A stretch of DNA of 64,000 nucleotides from Pedobacter sp. Leaf216 (GCF_001421515.1 NZ_LMKM01000012.1:366335-430334), one strand, 5' to 3'; shown: positions 32,825-42,612, counted from the first letter of the stretch. Notes: generated by a model not told the origin, from the letters alone. Translations and numbers: made by a program.

Positions 32825-35278
32825 ATGAAAGTACTTAAATTCGGCGGCACATCCGTAGGTTCGGCCGAGAACATTAAAACGCTCTTGCGCCTGGTTGGCG
32901 AAGAAAAACAGAAGAATAGCCCGGTAGTTGTATTATCGGCAATGAGTGGTGTAACCAATCTGCTTACCGATATGGCCGAAATGGCTGAGCGTGGCGAGGA
33001 TTACGACACCCATTTAAAAGAAATTGAAGCAAAACATTTTGCTGTAATCCGCGCACTTTTACCAGCTGCTGCACAAAACCCGGTATTTACCCGCTTAAAG
33101 ATCTTTTTTAACGAATTGGAAGATTTGTTGCAGGCGGTAACCAACTTGCGTGAACTAAGTTTGCAAACCAAAGATCAGATTTTAAGTTATGGCGAGCGCT
33201 GTTCTACTTTCATGATCAGCCATATCGCCTCGCAAAATATTGGCGACGCACTTTATGTTAATGGATCTGAGTTGATTAAAACTGACAGCAATTTTGGTCA
33301 GGCGAAAGTGGATACGGAATTAACCGAAATGCTCATCAACAATTTTTACCAGGAAAATAAAAATAAAGTACTTTTTGTTACTGGTTTTATTGCGAGTAAT
33401 GCCGCAGGCAGGGTTACTACTTTAGGTCGCGGTGGTTCTGATTATACAGCAGCGGTTTGGGGTGCAGCTTTAAATGCGGAAGAAATAGAAATCTGGACAG
33501 ATGTAAACGGCATGATGACGGCAGACCCACGCATTGTGAAAAAAGCATTTTCTTTGCCAGAGTTAAGTTATACCGAAGCCATGGAGCTGAGTTATTTTGG
33601 CGCGAAAGTTATTTATCCGCCTACAATGATTCCAGCTTTTATGAAGAAAATTCCGATTGTAATTAAAAATACTTTTGAGCCAGATTTTGCCGGAACAAAT
33701 ATTAAAAGTGATGTTAAAGCATCAAGTTTACCAATAAAAGGTATTTCATCTATTGATCATATCAGTATTATCAACTTAACCGGAAGCGGTATGGTGGGCA
33801 AGGCAGGCTTTAGCGGCAGGTTATTCTCGCTTCTATCGCGCGAGCAGATCAATGTGGTGTTGATAACTCAATCTTCATCAGAGCATAGCATTACTTTCGC
33901 AGTTAAACCAACAGATGCTTCGCAGGCAATTGCTTTAATCAAAAAAGAATTTGAGCTTGAACTGGACGCAAAGAAATTAGAGTTGCCTGAAGTTGAAAAC
34001 AACCTGGCAGTTTTGGCAATAGTGGGCGAAAATATGAAACGTACACCAGGCATGAGCGGACGTTTGTTCAGTGCTTTAGGGCGTAACGGTATTAATGTGA
34101 GGGCCATTGCACAAGGTTCTTCTGAATATAATATCTCGGTAATTATTAGTAAAGATGATTTATCGAAAGCGGTTAATGCCGTCCATGATGCTTTTTTTAC
34201 AGACCTGAAAAGAACATTGAACGTTTTTTGTTTAGGTACAGGTAATATTGGAAAAACATTGTTTAATCAGTTAAAAGAGCAGATGCCTTTCTTAGCAGCA
34301 AATAACGATTTACAGGTAAAAGTAGCTGGTATAAGCAACACCCGTAACATGATTTTCAATGCTGATGGCCTTTCACTGGAAAATTGGGAAACTGAATTAA
34401 ACACGCAAGGTGAAACTGCGGATTTAGCAGGCTTTGTAGCCAAAATGAAAGCTTTGAATCTCCCAAATTGCGTATTTGTGGATAATACTGCTGCGGAATC
34501 GCCAATTGAATTTTACCAGGACATATTCGAAAGCAGCATTTCGGTGGTAACCTGTAATAAAAAAGGTAACTCAGCTGATTTTGCCCAGTATAAATCATTT
34601 AAAGATACAGCCCGTAAGTTTGGTGTCGATTTTTATTATGAAACCAATGTAGGTGCAGGTTTGCCGATTATCCGTACTCTGCGCGAGTTGATGATGAGCG
34701 GTGATAAGGTTGCACGCATTGAAGCCATTTTATCAGGAACCATTTCTTACATCTTCAATAATTTTAAAGGTGATGCGGGTTTTTACGAAACGGTAAAGGA
34801 AGCGCAGGAACTGGGTTATACTGAACCAGATCCACGTGATGACTTAAATGGAAAAGATTTTATGCGTAAAATGCTGATCCTGGCCCGTGATGCAGGTTAT
34901 CCATTGGAAGCGAGCGATGTAAAAATCGACAACATTTTGCCTGAAGCTTGTTTAAATGCAACTTCAGTAGAGGATTTCTATTCGGAACTGAAGGCAAATG
35001 CAGCTTATTTTGAAAATTTAAAGAATACCGCAGCCAATGATGGAAAAGTTTTGCGCTACATCGGCAAGTTAGAAGATGGAAATGTAGAAATCAGCCTGCA
35101 AATGGTTGATGATAGTCATCCATTCTATATGTTATCAGGAAGCGATAATATTATCTCGTTCACTACTGATCGATATAAATCGCGGCCGTTGGTGGTAAAA
35201 GGCCCTGGTGCAGGTGCCGAAGTTACGGCTGCTGGTGTTTTTGCCGATATCATTAATGTAGGTACTTTAAATAAATAG
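32825..35278 (+). CDS. thrA: Bifunctional aspartokinase / homoserine dehydrogenase
   Basis: Catalyses the first and third steps from aspartate to threonine and methionine: phosphorylation of aspartate, and NAD(P)H reduction of aspartate semialdehyde to homoserine. It has 817 residues. The aspartokinase domain (about 1-290; KFGGTS at 5-10, GRGGSDYTAAVW in the middle) is followed by paired ACT regulatory domains (about 310-455), a nucleotide-binding fold with LGTGNIGKTL near 467-476, and the homoserine dehydrogenase catalytic domain (EAILSGTISYIFNNF, LGYTEPDPRDDLNG). Threonine feedback at the ACT domains is expected from the family. First structural gene of thrABC, 18 nt before thrB, and controlled by the upstream attenuator. 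Confidence 0.97.
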   Translation: MKVLKFGGTSVGSAENIKTLLRLVGEEKQKNSPVVVLSAMSGVTNLLTDMAEMAERGEDYDTHLKEIEAKHFAVIRALLPAAAQNPVFTRLKIFFNELEDLLQAVTNLRELSLQTKDQILSYGERCSTFMISHIASQNIGDALYVNGSELIKTDSNFGQAKVDTELTEMLINNFYQENKNKVLFVTGFIASNAAGRVTTLGRGGSDYTAAVWGAALNAEEIEIWTDVNGMMTADPRIVKKAFSLPELSYTEAMELSYFGAKVIYPPTMIPAFMKKIPIVIKNTFEPDFAGTNIKSDVKASSLPIKGISSIDHISIINLTGSGMVGKAGFSGRLFSLLSREQINVVLITQSSSEHSITFAVKPTDASQAIALIKKEFELELDAKKLELPEVENNLAVLAIVGENMKRTPGMSGRLFSALGRNGINVRAIAQGSSEYNISVIISKDDLSKAVNAVHDAFFTDLKRTLNVFCLGTGNIGKTLFNQLKEQMPFLAANNDLQVKVAGISNTRNMIFNADGLSLENWETELNTQGETADLAGFVAKMKALNLPNCVFVDNTAAESPIEFYQDIFESSISVVTCNKKGNSADFAQYKSFKDTARKFGVDFYYETNVGAGLPIIRTLRELMMSGDKVARIEAILSGTISYIFNNFKGDAGFYETVKEAQELGYTEPDPRDDLNGKDFMRKMLILARDAGYPLEASDVKIDNILPEACLNATSVEDFYSELKANAAYFENLKNTAANDGKVLRYIGKLEDGNVEISLQMVDDSHPFYMLSGSDNIISFTTDRYKSRPLVVKGPGAGAEVTAAGVFADIINVGTLNK

Positions 35279-35295
35279 ATAAGCCAATAATAATA

Positions 35296-36228
35296 ATGAA
35301 AAATAGTATAAAAGTTTTCGCTCCGGCAACTGTTGCAAATGTAGTTTGTGGCTTCGATGTACTGGGTTTCGCTGTAAACGAGCCTGGCGATGAAGTTGAA
35401 ATGCGATTTATAGATACTCCTGGTGTAGTGATTAAAAAAATTACTGGCGATGATGGCCGTTTGCCTTTAGACGCAGCGAAAAATACCGTAAGTGCCAGTG
35501 TTCAACATTATTTACAGCATATCAACCGCTTAGATATTGGCGTAGAGATTGAACTCCATAAGAAAATGCCAATTGGTAGCGGATTGGGATCGAGCTCAGC
35601 CAGTACAGTTGCAGGACTTTTTGCCATTAACAAATTAATGGGCGATTTATTAACTGCAACTGAACTTGTTCCATTTGCGATGAAAGGTGAAGAACTGGCC
35701 TGTGGTTATGGCCATGCCGATAATGTTGCGCCTGCCCTATTGGGTGGTTTTGTACTGGTAAGAAGTTATGAACCATTAGATGTGATTTCTTTACCTACAC
35801 CAGCTGGCATGTATGCCGCGATTGTATATCCGGAGGTGGATGTGCCAACCAAAGATGCACGCCAGATGATCCGCAGTAAAGTGGCCTTAAAAGATGCCGT
35901 TACACAATGGGGAAATGTGGCGGGTTTGGTAAGCGGATTGTTTATGAACGATTTCGACCTGATCGGACGAAGCATGAAAGATGTTCTGGTAGAGCCAACA
36001 CGTTCGATCCTGATACCAGGTTTTGAAGAAATGAGGAAACTGGCGATGGAAAACGGCGCAATCGGTTTCGGAATTTCGGGTTCTGGTCCTTCTGTTTTTG
36101 CCTTAACTAAAGACGAAGAAACCGCCAGAAAAATAACCAAATCACAACAACAGCACTTACATAAAATAAATATTAACAGCAAAGCTTTTGTGTCTCCGGT
36201 TAATGCGGAAGGACCACGAGTGATGTAA
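35296..36228 (+). CDS. thrB: Homoserine kinase
   Basis: GHMP-family kinase that converts homoserine to O-phosphohomoserine. The 310-residue protein has the N-terminal VFAPATVANVVCGFDVLGFA region, the ATP-binding GHMP motif MPIGSGLGSSSASTVAG and the C-terminal GFGISGSGPSVFAL glycine loop. It lies between thrA and thrC in the same operon. Confidence 0.97.
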   Translation: MKNSIKVFAPATVANVVCGFDVLGFAVNEPGDEVEMRFIDTPGVVIKKITGDDGRLPLDAAKNTVSASVQHYLQHINRLDIGVEIELHKKMPIGSGLGSSSASTVAGLFAINKLMGDLLTATELVPFAMKGEELACGYGHADNVAPALLGGFVLVRSYEPLDVISLPTPAGMYAAIVYPEVDVPTKDARQMIRSKVALKDAVTQWGNVAGLVSGLFMNDFDLIGRSMKDVLVEPTRSILIPGFEEMRKLAMENGAIGFGISGSGPSVFALTKDEETARKITKSQQQHLHKININSKAFVSPVNAEGPRVM

Positions 36229-36230
36229 AT

Positions 36231-36312
36231 AAGGCTTAAGGAGAAAGCTTAAGGCGTAGGCTTGTACTCTGCGCCATAACCCTAAACCTTACACCCTAAA
36301 CCCTAAACCTTA
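36231..36312. repeat. Microrepeat spacer between thrB and thrC
   Basis: First AAGGCTTAAGGAGAAAGCTTAAGG units, then four CCCTAAACC(TTA) units resembling a plant-type telomere repeat. In this bacterial intergenic context it is a short low-complexity spacer. Confidence 0.65.
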
Positions 36313-36314
36313 GA

Positions 36315-37631
36315 ATGAAACTATACTCAACTAACAATAAAGATTTACGTGTTTCTTTCAAAGAAGCCGTTTTTAACAGCATGCCCCAGGACAAAGGCTT
36401 ATATATGCCTGTAGAAATTCCGCAGCTTGATGCAGATTTTATCGAAAATATCGAGAAATATTCGCTACCAGAAATTGCTTACAAAATAGCTTCAACTTTA
36501 TTAAAAGATGAAATTCCTTCTGAAGATTTAAAAGCTTTAATTGATGATGCCATTAACTTTGAAGCACCTGCAGTAAAATTGGATGATAAAACTTTTGTGC
36601 TCGAATTGTTCCACGGACCATCGTTAGCATTTAAAGATTTTGGCGCCCGTTTTATGAGTCGTGTGATGGCATATTTTTTAAAGGATGGCGAACAACTTTT
36701 AGATGTTCTGGTAGCTACATCAGGCGATACCGGTGGTGCTGTAGCATTGGGTTTCTTAGGTGTACCAAACACGAGGGTAACAATTCTTTACCCTGAAGGA
36801 AAAGTGAGCCCGATACAGGAATTACAGTTAACAACCAATGGCGAAAACATTAGGGCCGTGGAGGTAAAAGGAACTTTTGACGATTGCCAGGCTCTGGTTA
36901 AACAAGCATTTGCAGATACAGAACTGAATGCAAAATTCAGATTAACCTCTGCCAATTCGATTAACATCTCCCGATTGATCCCACAAACATTTTATTATTT
37001 CAATACGTATGCCCAACTGAAAAAGCAAGGTTTAACTGATGTAGTATTTTCGGTGCCAAGTGGCAATTTCGGAAATATTGGTGCTGGCTTATTGGCCTAT
37101 AAGCTGGGTTTACCTGTTAAACAGTTTATAGCAGCCACTAATGTAAACGATACAGTACCACGCTTTTTAGAAAGTGGTGTTTATGAAACTAAACCATCAA
37201 CACAAACTTACTCCAACGCCATGGATGTTGGTGCACCAAGTAATTGGGTACGCATTATGGATTTGTTTGATCAGGATATTGAAAGCATTAAAAAGGTGGT
37301 TACCTCATATCGCTTTACTGACGAAGAAACACTGGAAGGAATAAAAGTGCTAGATGGTAAACTCAATTATGTAGCCTGTCCGCATACTGCGATAGCTTAT
37401 TTGGCTATTGAAAAATACAGAAATGAAAAACCAACTGATGAAAGTGCTGCTGTTTTCTTATCTACTGCACACGCTTGCAAGTTTCCTGATATATTTCCTG
37501 TGGGTATCGCTGCTAAAATTGAAATCCCTGAACAGGTAAAAGCTTTAGAAAATAAACCTAAACATGCTGATCAGTTGGGTGTGGATTTTGAAGGGTTTAA
37601 GAATTATTTGCTTAAAGGAATAGTCACCTAG
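36315..37631 (+). CDS. thrC: Threonine synthase
   Basis: PLP enzyme that converts O-phosphohomoserine to threonine and phosphate. At 438 residues it belongs to the longer type of threonine synthase. The PLP-binding lysine is in GPSLAFKDFGARF, and the phosphate-binding segments SGDTGGA and SVPSGNFGNIGAG are visible. Last gene of thrABC, 86 nt after thrB. Confidence 0.97.
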   Translation: MKLYSTNNKDLRVSFKEAVFNSMPQDKGLYMPVEIPQLDADFIENIEKYSLPEIAYKIASTLLKDEIPSEDLKALIDDAINFEAPAVKLDDKTFVLELFHGPSLAFKDFGARFMSRVMAYFLKDGEQLLDVLVATSGDTGGAVALGFLGVPNTRVTILYPEGKVSPIQELQLTTNGENIRAVEVKGTFDDCQALVKQAFADTELNAKFRLTSANSINISRLIPQTFYYFNTYAQLKKQGLTDVVFSVPSGNFGNIGAGLLAYKLGLPVKQFIAATNVNDTVPRFLESGVYETKPSTQTYSNAMDVGAPSNWVRIMDLFDQDIESIKKVVTSYRFTDEETLEGIKVLDGKLNYVACPHTAIAYLAIEKYRNEKPTDESAAVFLSTAHACKFPDIFPVGIAAKIEIPEQVKALENKPKHADQLGVDFEGFKNYLLKGIVT

Positions 37632-37648
37632 ACACATACCCAGAGAAT

Positions 37649-37724
37649 CGTCATTCCCAACTTGATTGGGAATCTTAATGCCAGTTAATTATGCATTAAG
37701 ATTCCCGCCTGCGCGGGAATGACG
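37649..37724. repeat. REP-like palindrome between convergent thrC and the MFS gene
   Basis: Starts CGTCATTCCC and ends GGGAATGACG. The arms GGGAATCTTAATGC and GCATTAAGATTCCC are perfect complements around an 11 nt loop, with smaller hairpins at either end. It probably doubles as a bidirectional terminator. A sibling lies at 52845. Confidence 0.8.
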
Positions 37725-37735
37725 TAAATAGAATA

Positions 37736-39160
37736 TTAATGTCCAGATTTTATACTTGTTTGCTCAATGCCTTTTAATCTTTTTGAGCAATAAATACCGA
37801 AATACAAAATAAAAAGGTAGCACACCAATGGCAGAATAAATGAATGGTGAACACCAATTTTATCGGCTACGGCACCTTGAATAAGCGGCATAATGGCACC
37901 GCCTAAAATGGCCATCACCAGTAAAGAAGAGCCCTGACTGGTATATGCACCCAATTTAGCAATTGATAGCGTATAAATGTTGGAGAACATAATGGAGTTG
38001 AAAATTCCGATACCTAAAACGCTGTACATCGCCAATTCACCTTTATTTACCATTGCTGATACTAACAACAACACATTAATGGCAGAGAAAATAGCCAAAG
38101 TTCTGGCTGGCGCTGATTTTCCGATTAAAAATCCAAGGAAATTTAGTGCGATAAATGCCAAAAAGAAACTGATCTGTGCAAAAGTTAAATCTACAATACC
38201 ATAAATTAAGGCAAAAACCGAAATAGCTGTACCCAACATGTAAATGATTTTTTTTGACTGACTTAGGGTGTGGTTTAGAGAAATTGACCCTACAAAACGG
38301 CCAATCATTGCTCCACCCCAGTAAAGTGACAGGTAATTTTTACTCACCACCTCATCCAATCCGGTTATTTCAGGCAACCTTAAAAAGCTGATGATAAAGC
38401 TACCCACAGCCACCTCTGCACCAACATAGCAAAATAAAGCTACGATTCCCCTGGTTAAATGTGGAAATTTTAATACGCCCAAACCTTTTACTTGTTCCTC
38501 TTCTTCAGGCTGGAAAGATGGAAGTTTTACATAAAAAATAAGCAAACCCACAAGCAACAAGATGCCTGCAAATATTAAATAAGGAATACGTGTTGCGGAA
38601 GCACTGAAACTGCCATCAGCTTCAGAAAAGAATTCAAAAATAAGATGACCACCTAAGATTGGGGCAATTGTGGTTCCGAAAGCATTAAAAGCCTGTGTTA
38701 AATTTAAACGGCTGGATGCACTATCCTCAGGTCCTAATAAAGAAACATAAGCGTTGGCCGTAATCTGTAAAACAGTAAAACCCAATCCAAGTACAAATAA
38801 CGCACCTAAAAACAGTGGATATACAGAGTAGGTAGCCGCAGGAAAAAATAAAGCACAACCGATTGCTGCAAGTACAATACCGAATAAAATTCCTTTTTTA
38901 TAACCCACTTTATTAATTGGGTCGCCTTTGGTATAAGAAATTAGGAAATAAATTAATGATCCGACGAAATAAGCTCCAAAGAAACAAAATTGCACCAGCA
39001 TAGATTCAAAAAAGCTCAATTTAAAAAGCTGCTTCAAGTATGGAATCAAAATATCGTTCATGCAGGTGATGAATCCCCACATGAAGAATAAAAGGGTAAT
39101 GGTAACTAAGGGAACGGCGTAATTTGATCTAGACTGGCTTTCGGCAATTTTGTTATTCAT
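37736..39160 (-). CDS. MFS sugar transporter, FucP/GluP type
   Basis: 474-residue major facilitator with 12 predicted helices. The opening VPLVTITLLFFMWGFITCMNDILIPYLK and the ANAYVSLLGPEDSASSRLNLTQAFNAFGT loop are characteristic of the fucose / glucose-galactose H+ symporter branch. Imports a hexose by proton symport; the exact sugar cannot be read from sequence. Single gene, no sugar-catabolic neighbours. Confidence 0.9.
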   Translation of the reverse strand: MNNKIAESQSRSNYAVPLVTITLLFFMWGFITCMNDILIPYLKQLFKLSFFESMLVQFCFFGAYFVGSLIYFLISYTKGDPINKVGYKKGILFGIVLAAIGCALFFPAATYSVYPLFLGALFVLGLGFTVLQITANAYVSLLGPEDSASSRLNLTQAFNAFGTTIAPILGGHLIFEFFSEADGSFSASATRIPYLIFAGILLLVGLLIFYVKLPSFQPEEEEQVKGLGVLKFPHLTRGIVALFCYVGAEVAVGSFIISFLRLPEITGLDEVVSKNYLSLYWGGAMIGRFVGSISLNHTLSQSKKIIYMLGTAISVFALIYGIVDLTFAQISFFLAFIALNFLGFLIGKSAPARTLAIFSAINVLLLVSAMVNKGELAMYSVLGIGIFNSIMFSNIYTLSIAKLGAYTSQGSSLLVMAILGGAIMPLIQGAVADKIGVHHSFILPLVCYLFILYFGIYCSKRLKGIEQTSIKSGH

Positions 39161-39263
39161 TTATTTTTAATATTAATATGGTAAAGCTAGTCCAATAATA
39201 GCACTGGGTGGCTTTAACCACAGATTAGTTACCATTTTTTTACTTTCAGTAATTATTTTTAAT

Positions 39264-39293
39264 AAAAAATCCCGATTTACATCGGGATTTTTT
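39264..39293 (-). terminator. Intrinsic terminator after the S74-tail protein gene
   Basis: TCCCGAT/ATCGGGA stem with a 4 nt loop and flanking A and T runs. On the minus strand it is followed by a T-run, immediately past the stop at 39294. Same core as the gldJ and thr hairpins. Confidence 0.85.
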
Positions 39294-39707
39294 CTATTTG
39301 GCATTTTGTGATTTTAACGCTCTTAATTCATGCTGTAATTGTTCAATTTGCTGTTGTTGCTCTTTTATACTGGCCACCAAAAGCGGAACTAAATTTTCGT
39401 AATCAACCCTGGTTATGGTAGCGTTTTGAAAAGCATTTTTACCGGATGGATAACTTTTTGCCTGAACGGAAACAAGTTCAGGAACGGCAGCTTTAGCATC
39501 GGCCCCTACAAAACCATATTGTGGTCTGGCAGATAATTTCAATTTCTCTGCCCAAACTTTATCATAGGTAAAACTTACTGGTTGCAGCTTTGTAACCTGT
39601 GTTAGGGCATTTTCTACTGGTTTAACATTATTTTGCACAACCTCTTGTGCACTGATTTTTAACGAAGCAGCGATTAACAACACTGCGAATGAAATTGCTC
39701 GTTTCAT
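39294..39707 (-). CDS. Small secreted protein with S74/tail-fibre chaperone-like C-terminus
   Basis: 137 residues with a signal peptide (about 1-21, ending ISAQ). The region 36-125 (KLQPVSFTYDKVWAEKL, QYGFVGADAKAAVPELV, VDYENLVPLLVASIKEQQQQ) resembles the intramolecular chaperone (peptidase S74) domain that ends phage tail spikes and many Bacteroidota surface proteins. It ends in a coiled coil (about 112-133). Here the chaperone-like part follows the signal peptide almost directly, with no adhesin or fibre domain in front. Whether it acts in trans or is a relic is unknown. Confidence 0.7.
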   Translation of the reverse strand: MKRAISFAVLLIAASLKISAQEVVQNNVKPVENALTQVTKLQPVSFTYDKVWAEKLKLSARPQYGFVGADAKAAVPELVSVQAKSYPSGKNAFQNATITRVDYENLVPLLVASIKEQQQQIEQLQHELRALKSQNAK

Positions 39708-39784
39708 ATATATAATTTGTAATTTTTAAAATAGATAATTGTTTCCGTTTCTTAGAAGCGGAGTTGAACGGTAAAAATTTATTC

Positions 39785-40084
39785 TTATACGGAAGGTGGA
39801 GGAGTTAAAACCTCAGGAAAGTAAGCTAATTTAAAAGAATGATCGGGGATGATGACCTTTTTTGAACTTTGAAAAGGGAAATTTATCTCATATTGAAACA
39901 TCATCTGCTGCACAGCATATTCAGTTTCTATTTTTTTTTCTTCTTTCTCTGTCGCGTCATCATTGGTTGATAAAACTTCAATATCAACAGAATAGCTTAA
40001 ATACGAAACCAGATTGCTTACTTTTAAGAAAAAAGTTAGGGCAATGCAGCTGATCAAAACGTATTTAAAGGTATTAAACTTCAT
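39785..40084 (-). CDS. Small envelope protein of unknown function
   Basis: 99 residues with one N-terminal hydrophobic segment (about 7-25; signal or anchor) and an acidic linker (DDATEKEEKKIETE). It ends in a short Pro-rich tail (LTPPPSV). No family recognised. It lies 77 nt upstream of the S74-tail gene on the same strand. Confidence 0.55.
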   Translation of the reverse strand: MKFNTFKYVLISCIALTFFLKVSNLVSYLSYSVDIEVLSTNDDATEKEEKKIETEYAVQQMMFQYEINFPFQSSKKVIIPDHSFKLAYFPEVLTPPPSV

Positions 40085-40129
40085 TGTTGCAAATATAAGT
40101 CGTGTACCTTAAAAACAATAAAATTATGG

Positions 40130-41521
40130 TTAAAGTTCTGTAAGAATTTGGAGCATGGTTGTAGTAACTGATTTCACATCACTAGCTGATGTACGCCAAT
40201 TTACGAAAGCAGCCCGGATTCCTTTTTTCCCATTGTAAAATGTCGGGGTCAAAAATACTTTACCACTCGCATTTAATTTATTCAGAAATGTTGTTACTAA
40301 ATTTTCATCGGTTAATGAGAAACAAACAGTATTTAAACGCACGGGTGCCAGCAATTCGAAGTTTGAATTTTCATTAATGAAATCGGCAAACTGTAGGGCC
40401 ATTTCAACGTTACTTTCTACAATATCCTGATACCCTTGTTTTCCGTAACTTGTTAAGGTAAACCAGGCAGGTAAGGCCTTGAGGCGGCGTGAATTTTCTG
40501 GCAGAAAGTTTAAATAGCTAAAATTTTCAAGCGGATTACCTAAATAAGCAGCATTGGAGTTTTGGAACGTTTCTACCTGTAGCAGCTGATGCTTTTCTTT
40601 AACAAAAAATACCGCACTTTCGTAAGGCACATTTAACCATTTGTGGCAATCTACTGTAATGCTATCGGCATTTTCCCAGCCTTTAAGCAGGTGTTTGTAT
40701 TTGGGCGAACAAGCTGCGAAACCGCCAAAAGCAGCATCAATATGCCACCAAAAATTATACTTATCTTTTAATACATTAATGGCTTCAAAATCATCAAAAT
40801 CTACCGTATTTACGGTACCTGCGCTAGAAATTAAGATGAAAGGCTCGCCATTTAAAGCTTGTATTTTAAGCTCAAGATCTGCAACATCCAAAGCTTCGCG
40901 ATTACCTTGCAATACATTTACCTGTATAACATTGCTGCTGCCTAAACCAAGCATGGATAAGGATTTAATGGCAGATGAATGTGGCGTGGCAGATAGTATC
41001 TTTACATTTCCCGAAATGCCTTCCCTAGCAAAATCTTTACCCATCTGTTTTCCAATCCATTGTCTGGCTACCGCTAAACAAGTAAAATTAGATAAGGTAG
41101 CTCCTGTTACAAAACCACCAAAGAAATCTTTCGGCAGGTTAAATAAGGAAAGTAATAACTGAATGGTTTCGAGTTCGATTTTAGCGGAAACATCGCCATT
41201 ACCATTTGCGCTTTGGGTGTTTTGATCGTAGATGGTGGCAAGCCAATCGCCAGCAATAGCAGCAGGTGTGGTTCCTCCGGTAACAAAACCCCAGTACCTT
41301 GGGCCAGAAGAGGCCACCATAATGGGTTCGAAACGTTGGTTAAATTGAGCCATGGTATTTTTGGCACCAATCCCCTCTTCGTTTAAATTGATAACCGTTT
41401 CTACGTTACCCGAACTGGCTGTTGAGCGTTCATGAATGTGATTTAAATAATTTATTCCCTGTTGTTTAACTTCTGTTAGTATAGCATCAAGGTTTTGTTG
41501 ATCTGTATGTAAATTGTTCAT
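40130..41521 (-). CDS. PLP-dependent group II decarboxylase family protein
   Basis: 463 residues of the glutamate / aromatic-L-amino-acid / diaminobutyrate decarboxylase fold. PLP contacts are visible: HSS at 181-183, HIDAAFGG at 260-267 and the Schiff-base Lys294 in DCHKWLNVPY. The N-terminal GPRYWGFVTGG active-site loop is also present. Substrate is not predictable from sequence alone. It lies 64 nt downstream of metF on the same strand; whether it belongs to the met transcript is unclear. Confidence 0.85.
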   Translation of the reverse strand: MNNLHTDQQNLDAILTEVKQQGINYLNHIHERSTASSGNVETVINLNEEGIGAKNTMAQFNQRFEPIMVASSGPRYWGFVTGGTTPAAIAGDWLATIYDQNTQSANGNGDVSAKIELETIQLLLSLFNLPKDFFGGFVTGATLSNFTCLAVARQWIGKQMGKDFAREGISGNVKILSATPHSSAIKSLSMLGLGSSNVIQVNVLQGNREALDVADLELKIQALNGEPFILISSAGTVNTVDFDDFEAINVLKDKYNFWWHIDAAFGGFAACSPKYKHLLKGWENADSITVDCHKWLNVPYESAVFFVKEKHQLLQVETFQNSNAAYLGNPLENFSYLNFLPENSRRLKALPAWFTLTSYGKQGYQDIVESNVEMALQFADFINENSNFELLAPVRLNTVCFSLTDENLVTTFLNKLNASGKVFLTPTFYNGKKGIRAAFVNWRTSASDVKSVTTTMLQILTEL

Positions 41522-41585
41522 CGCTAACTATTTTTGCCATGGAAACACAGATTACCACGGAATAAGGGATACTTGGTAAATAATA

Positions 41586-42539
41586 TTAAAATATGGCCTT
41601 TGCAATTTTTTTGGTCTGCTCAGGGCGGCCCATTGTGTAAAAGTGTAATACCGGAGCGCCAAAATCTATCAATTCTTTACATTGTTTAATCATTGCTTCT
41701 GTACCGATCTCTTTTGCCTCATTATTATTTTTGGCATGCGATAATGCATCAGTTAACTCATCGGGTAAATCTATATGAAAAATCTTTGGCAAAACATTTA
41801 GCTGTGATAAGGTGCTAATCGGTTTCAAACCAGGTATAATTGGCACATTGATATCATGTTCCCGGCATTTTTTTACGAAATCGAAATACTTTTGGTTATC
41901 AAAAAACATCTGGGTTACAATAAATTCTGCTCCGGCTTCTACCTTCTTTTTCAAAAATTTAAAATCGGTACTCATATTGGGTGCTTCGAAGTGCTTTTCG
42001 GGATAACCTGCCACGCCGATACAGAAATCACTTTTAAAAGTTTCTACATCTTCGTGCAAAAATTTACCCTCGTTATGGTTTTTAATGTGTTCGATCAAAT
42101 CTGTAGCATAACAGTGTCCGCCAGGAGTTGGAACGAAATTTCCATCAGCTTTACGGGCATCACCACGCAAAGCCAAAACATTATCTATACCTAAAAACTG
42201 TAAATCAATCAGTGCATTTTCGGTTTCTTCTTTGGTAAAGCCACCGCAGATCAGGTGTGGAACGGCATCAACTTTATATTTGTGAATTATGGCCGCACAA
42301 ATAGCAATGGTACCAGGACGCTTGCGGTATGATACTTTTTGCAACAAACCATTTGCCTGTTCTTTATAAATGTAATCCTCACGGAGCGAAGTCACATCAA
42401 TAAATGGCGGATTAAACTCCAAAAGTGGTTCTATGGCATCGTAAATCCATTGGATGCTCTGTCCTTTTACTGGCGGTAATAATTCAAATGAGAATAAGGT
42501 TTTACCCTTTGCGTTTTTTATATGGTCTGTAATCTTCAT
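41586..42539 (-). CDS. metF: 5,10-methylenetetrahydrofolate reductase
   Basis: FAD enzyme that supplies 5-methyl-THF to methionine synthase. The 317-residue TIM barrel has FSFELLPPVKGQ near the N-terminus, VLALRGDARK (folate/FAD loop) and AGAEFIVTQMFFDN. It lies 73 nt downstream of metH, its pathway partner, so both are probably under the same SAM riboswitch. Confidence 0.96.
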   Translation of the reverse strand: MKITDHIKNAKGKTLFSFELLPPVKGQSIQWIYDAIEPLLEFNPPFIDVTSLREDYIYKEQANGLLQKVSYRKRPGTIAICAAIIHKYKVDAVPHLICGGFTKEETENALIDLQFLGIDNVLALRGDARKADGNFVPTPGGHCYATDLIEHIKNHNEGKFLHEDVETFKSDFCIGVAGYPEKHFEAPNMSTDFKFLKKKVEAGAEFIVTQMFFDNQKYFDFVKKCREHDINVPIIPGLKPISTLSQLNVLPKIFHIDLPDELTDALSHAKNNNEAKEIGTEAMIKQCKELIDFGAPVLHFYTMGRPEQTKKIAKAIF

Positions 42540-42612
42540 AGCCTAATCCCGAATAATCGGGACTTTAAGTTTTAATTGTAATACGATTCCTCTCCTCTGT
42601 TATGGATTGGGG

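Noticed and set aside
36279..36312. Telomere repeat
   Set aside because: The CCCTAAA units are few, internal to a conserved operon and consistent with other low-complexity spacers.
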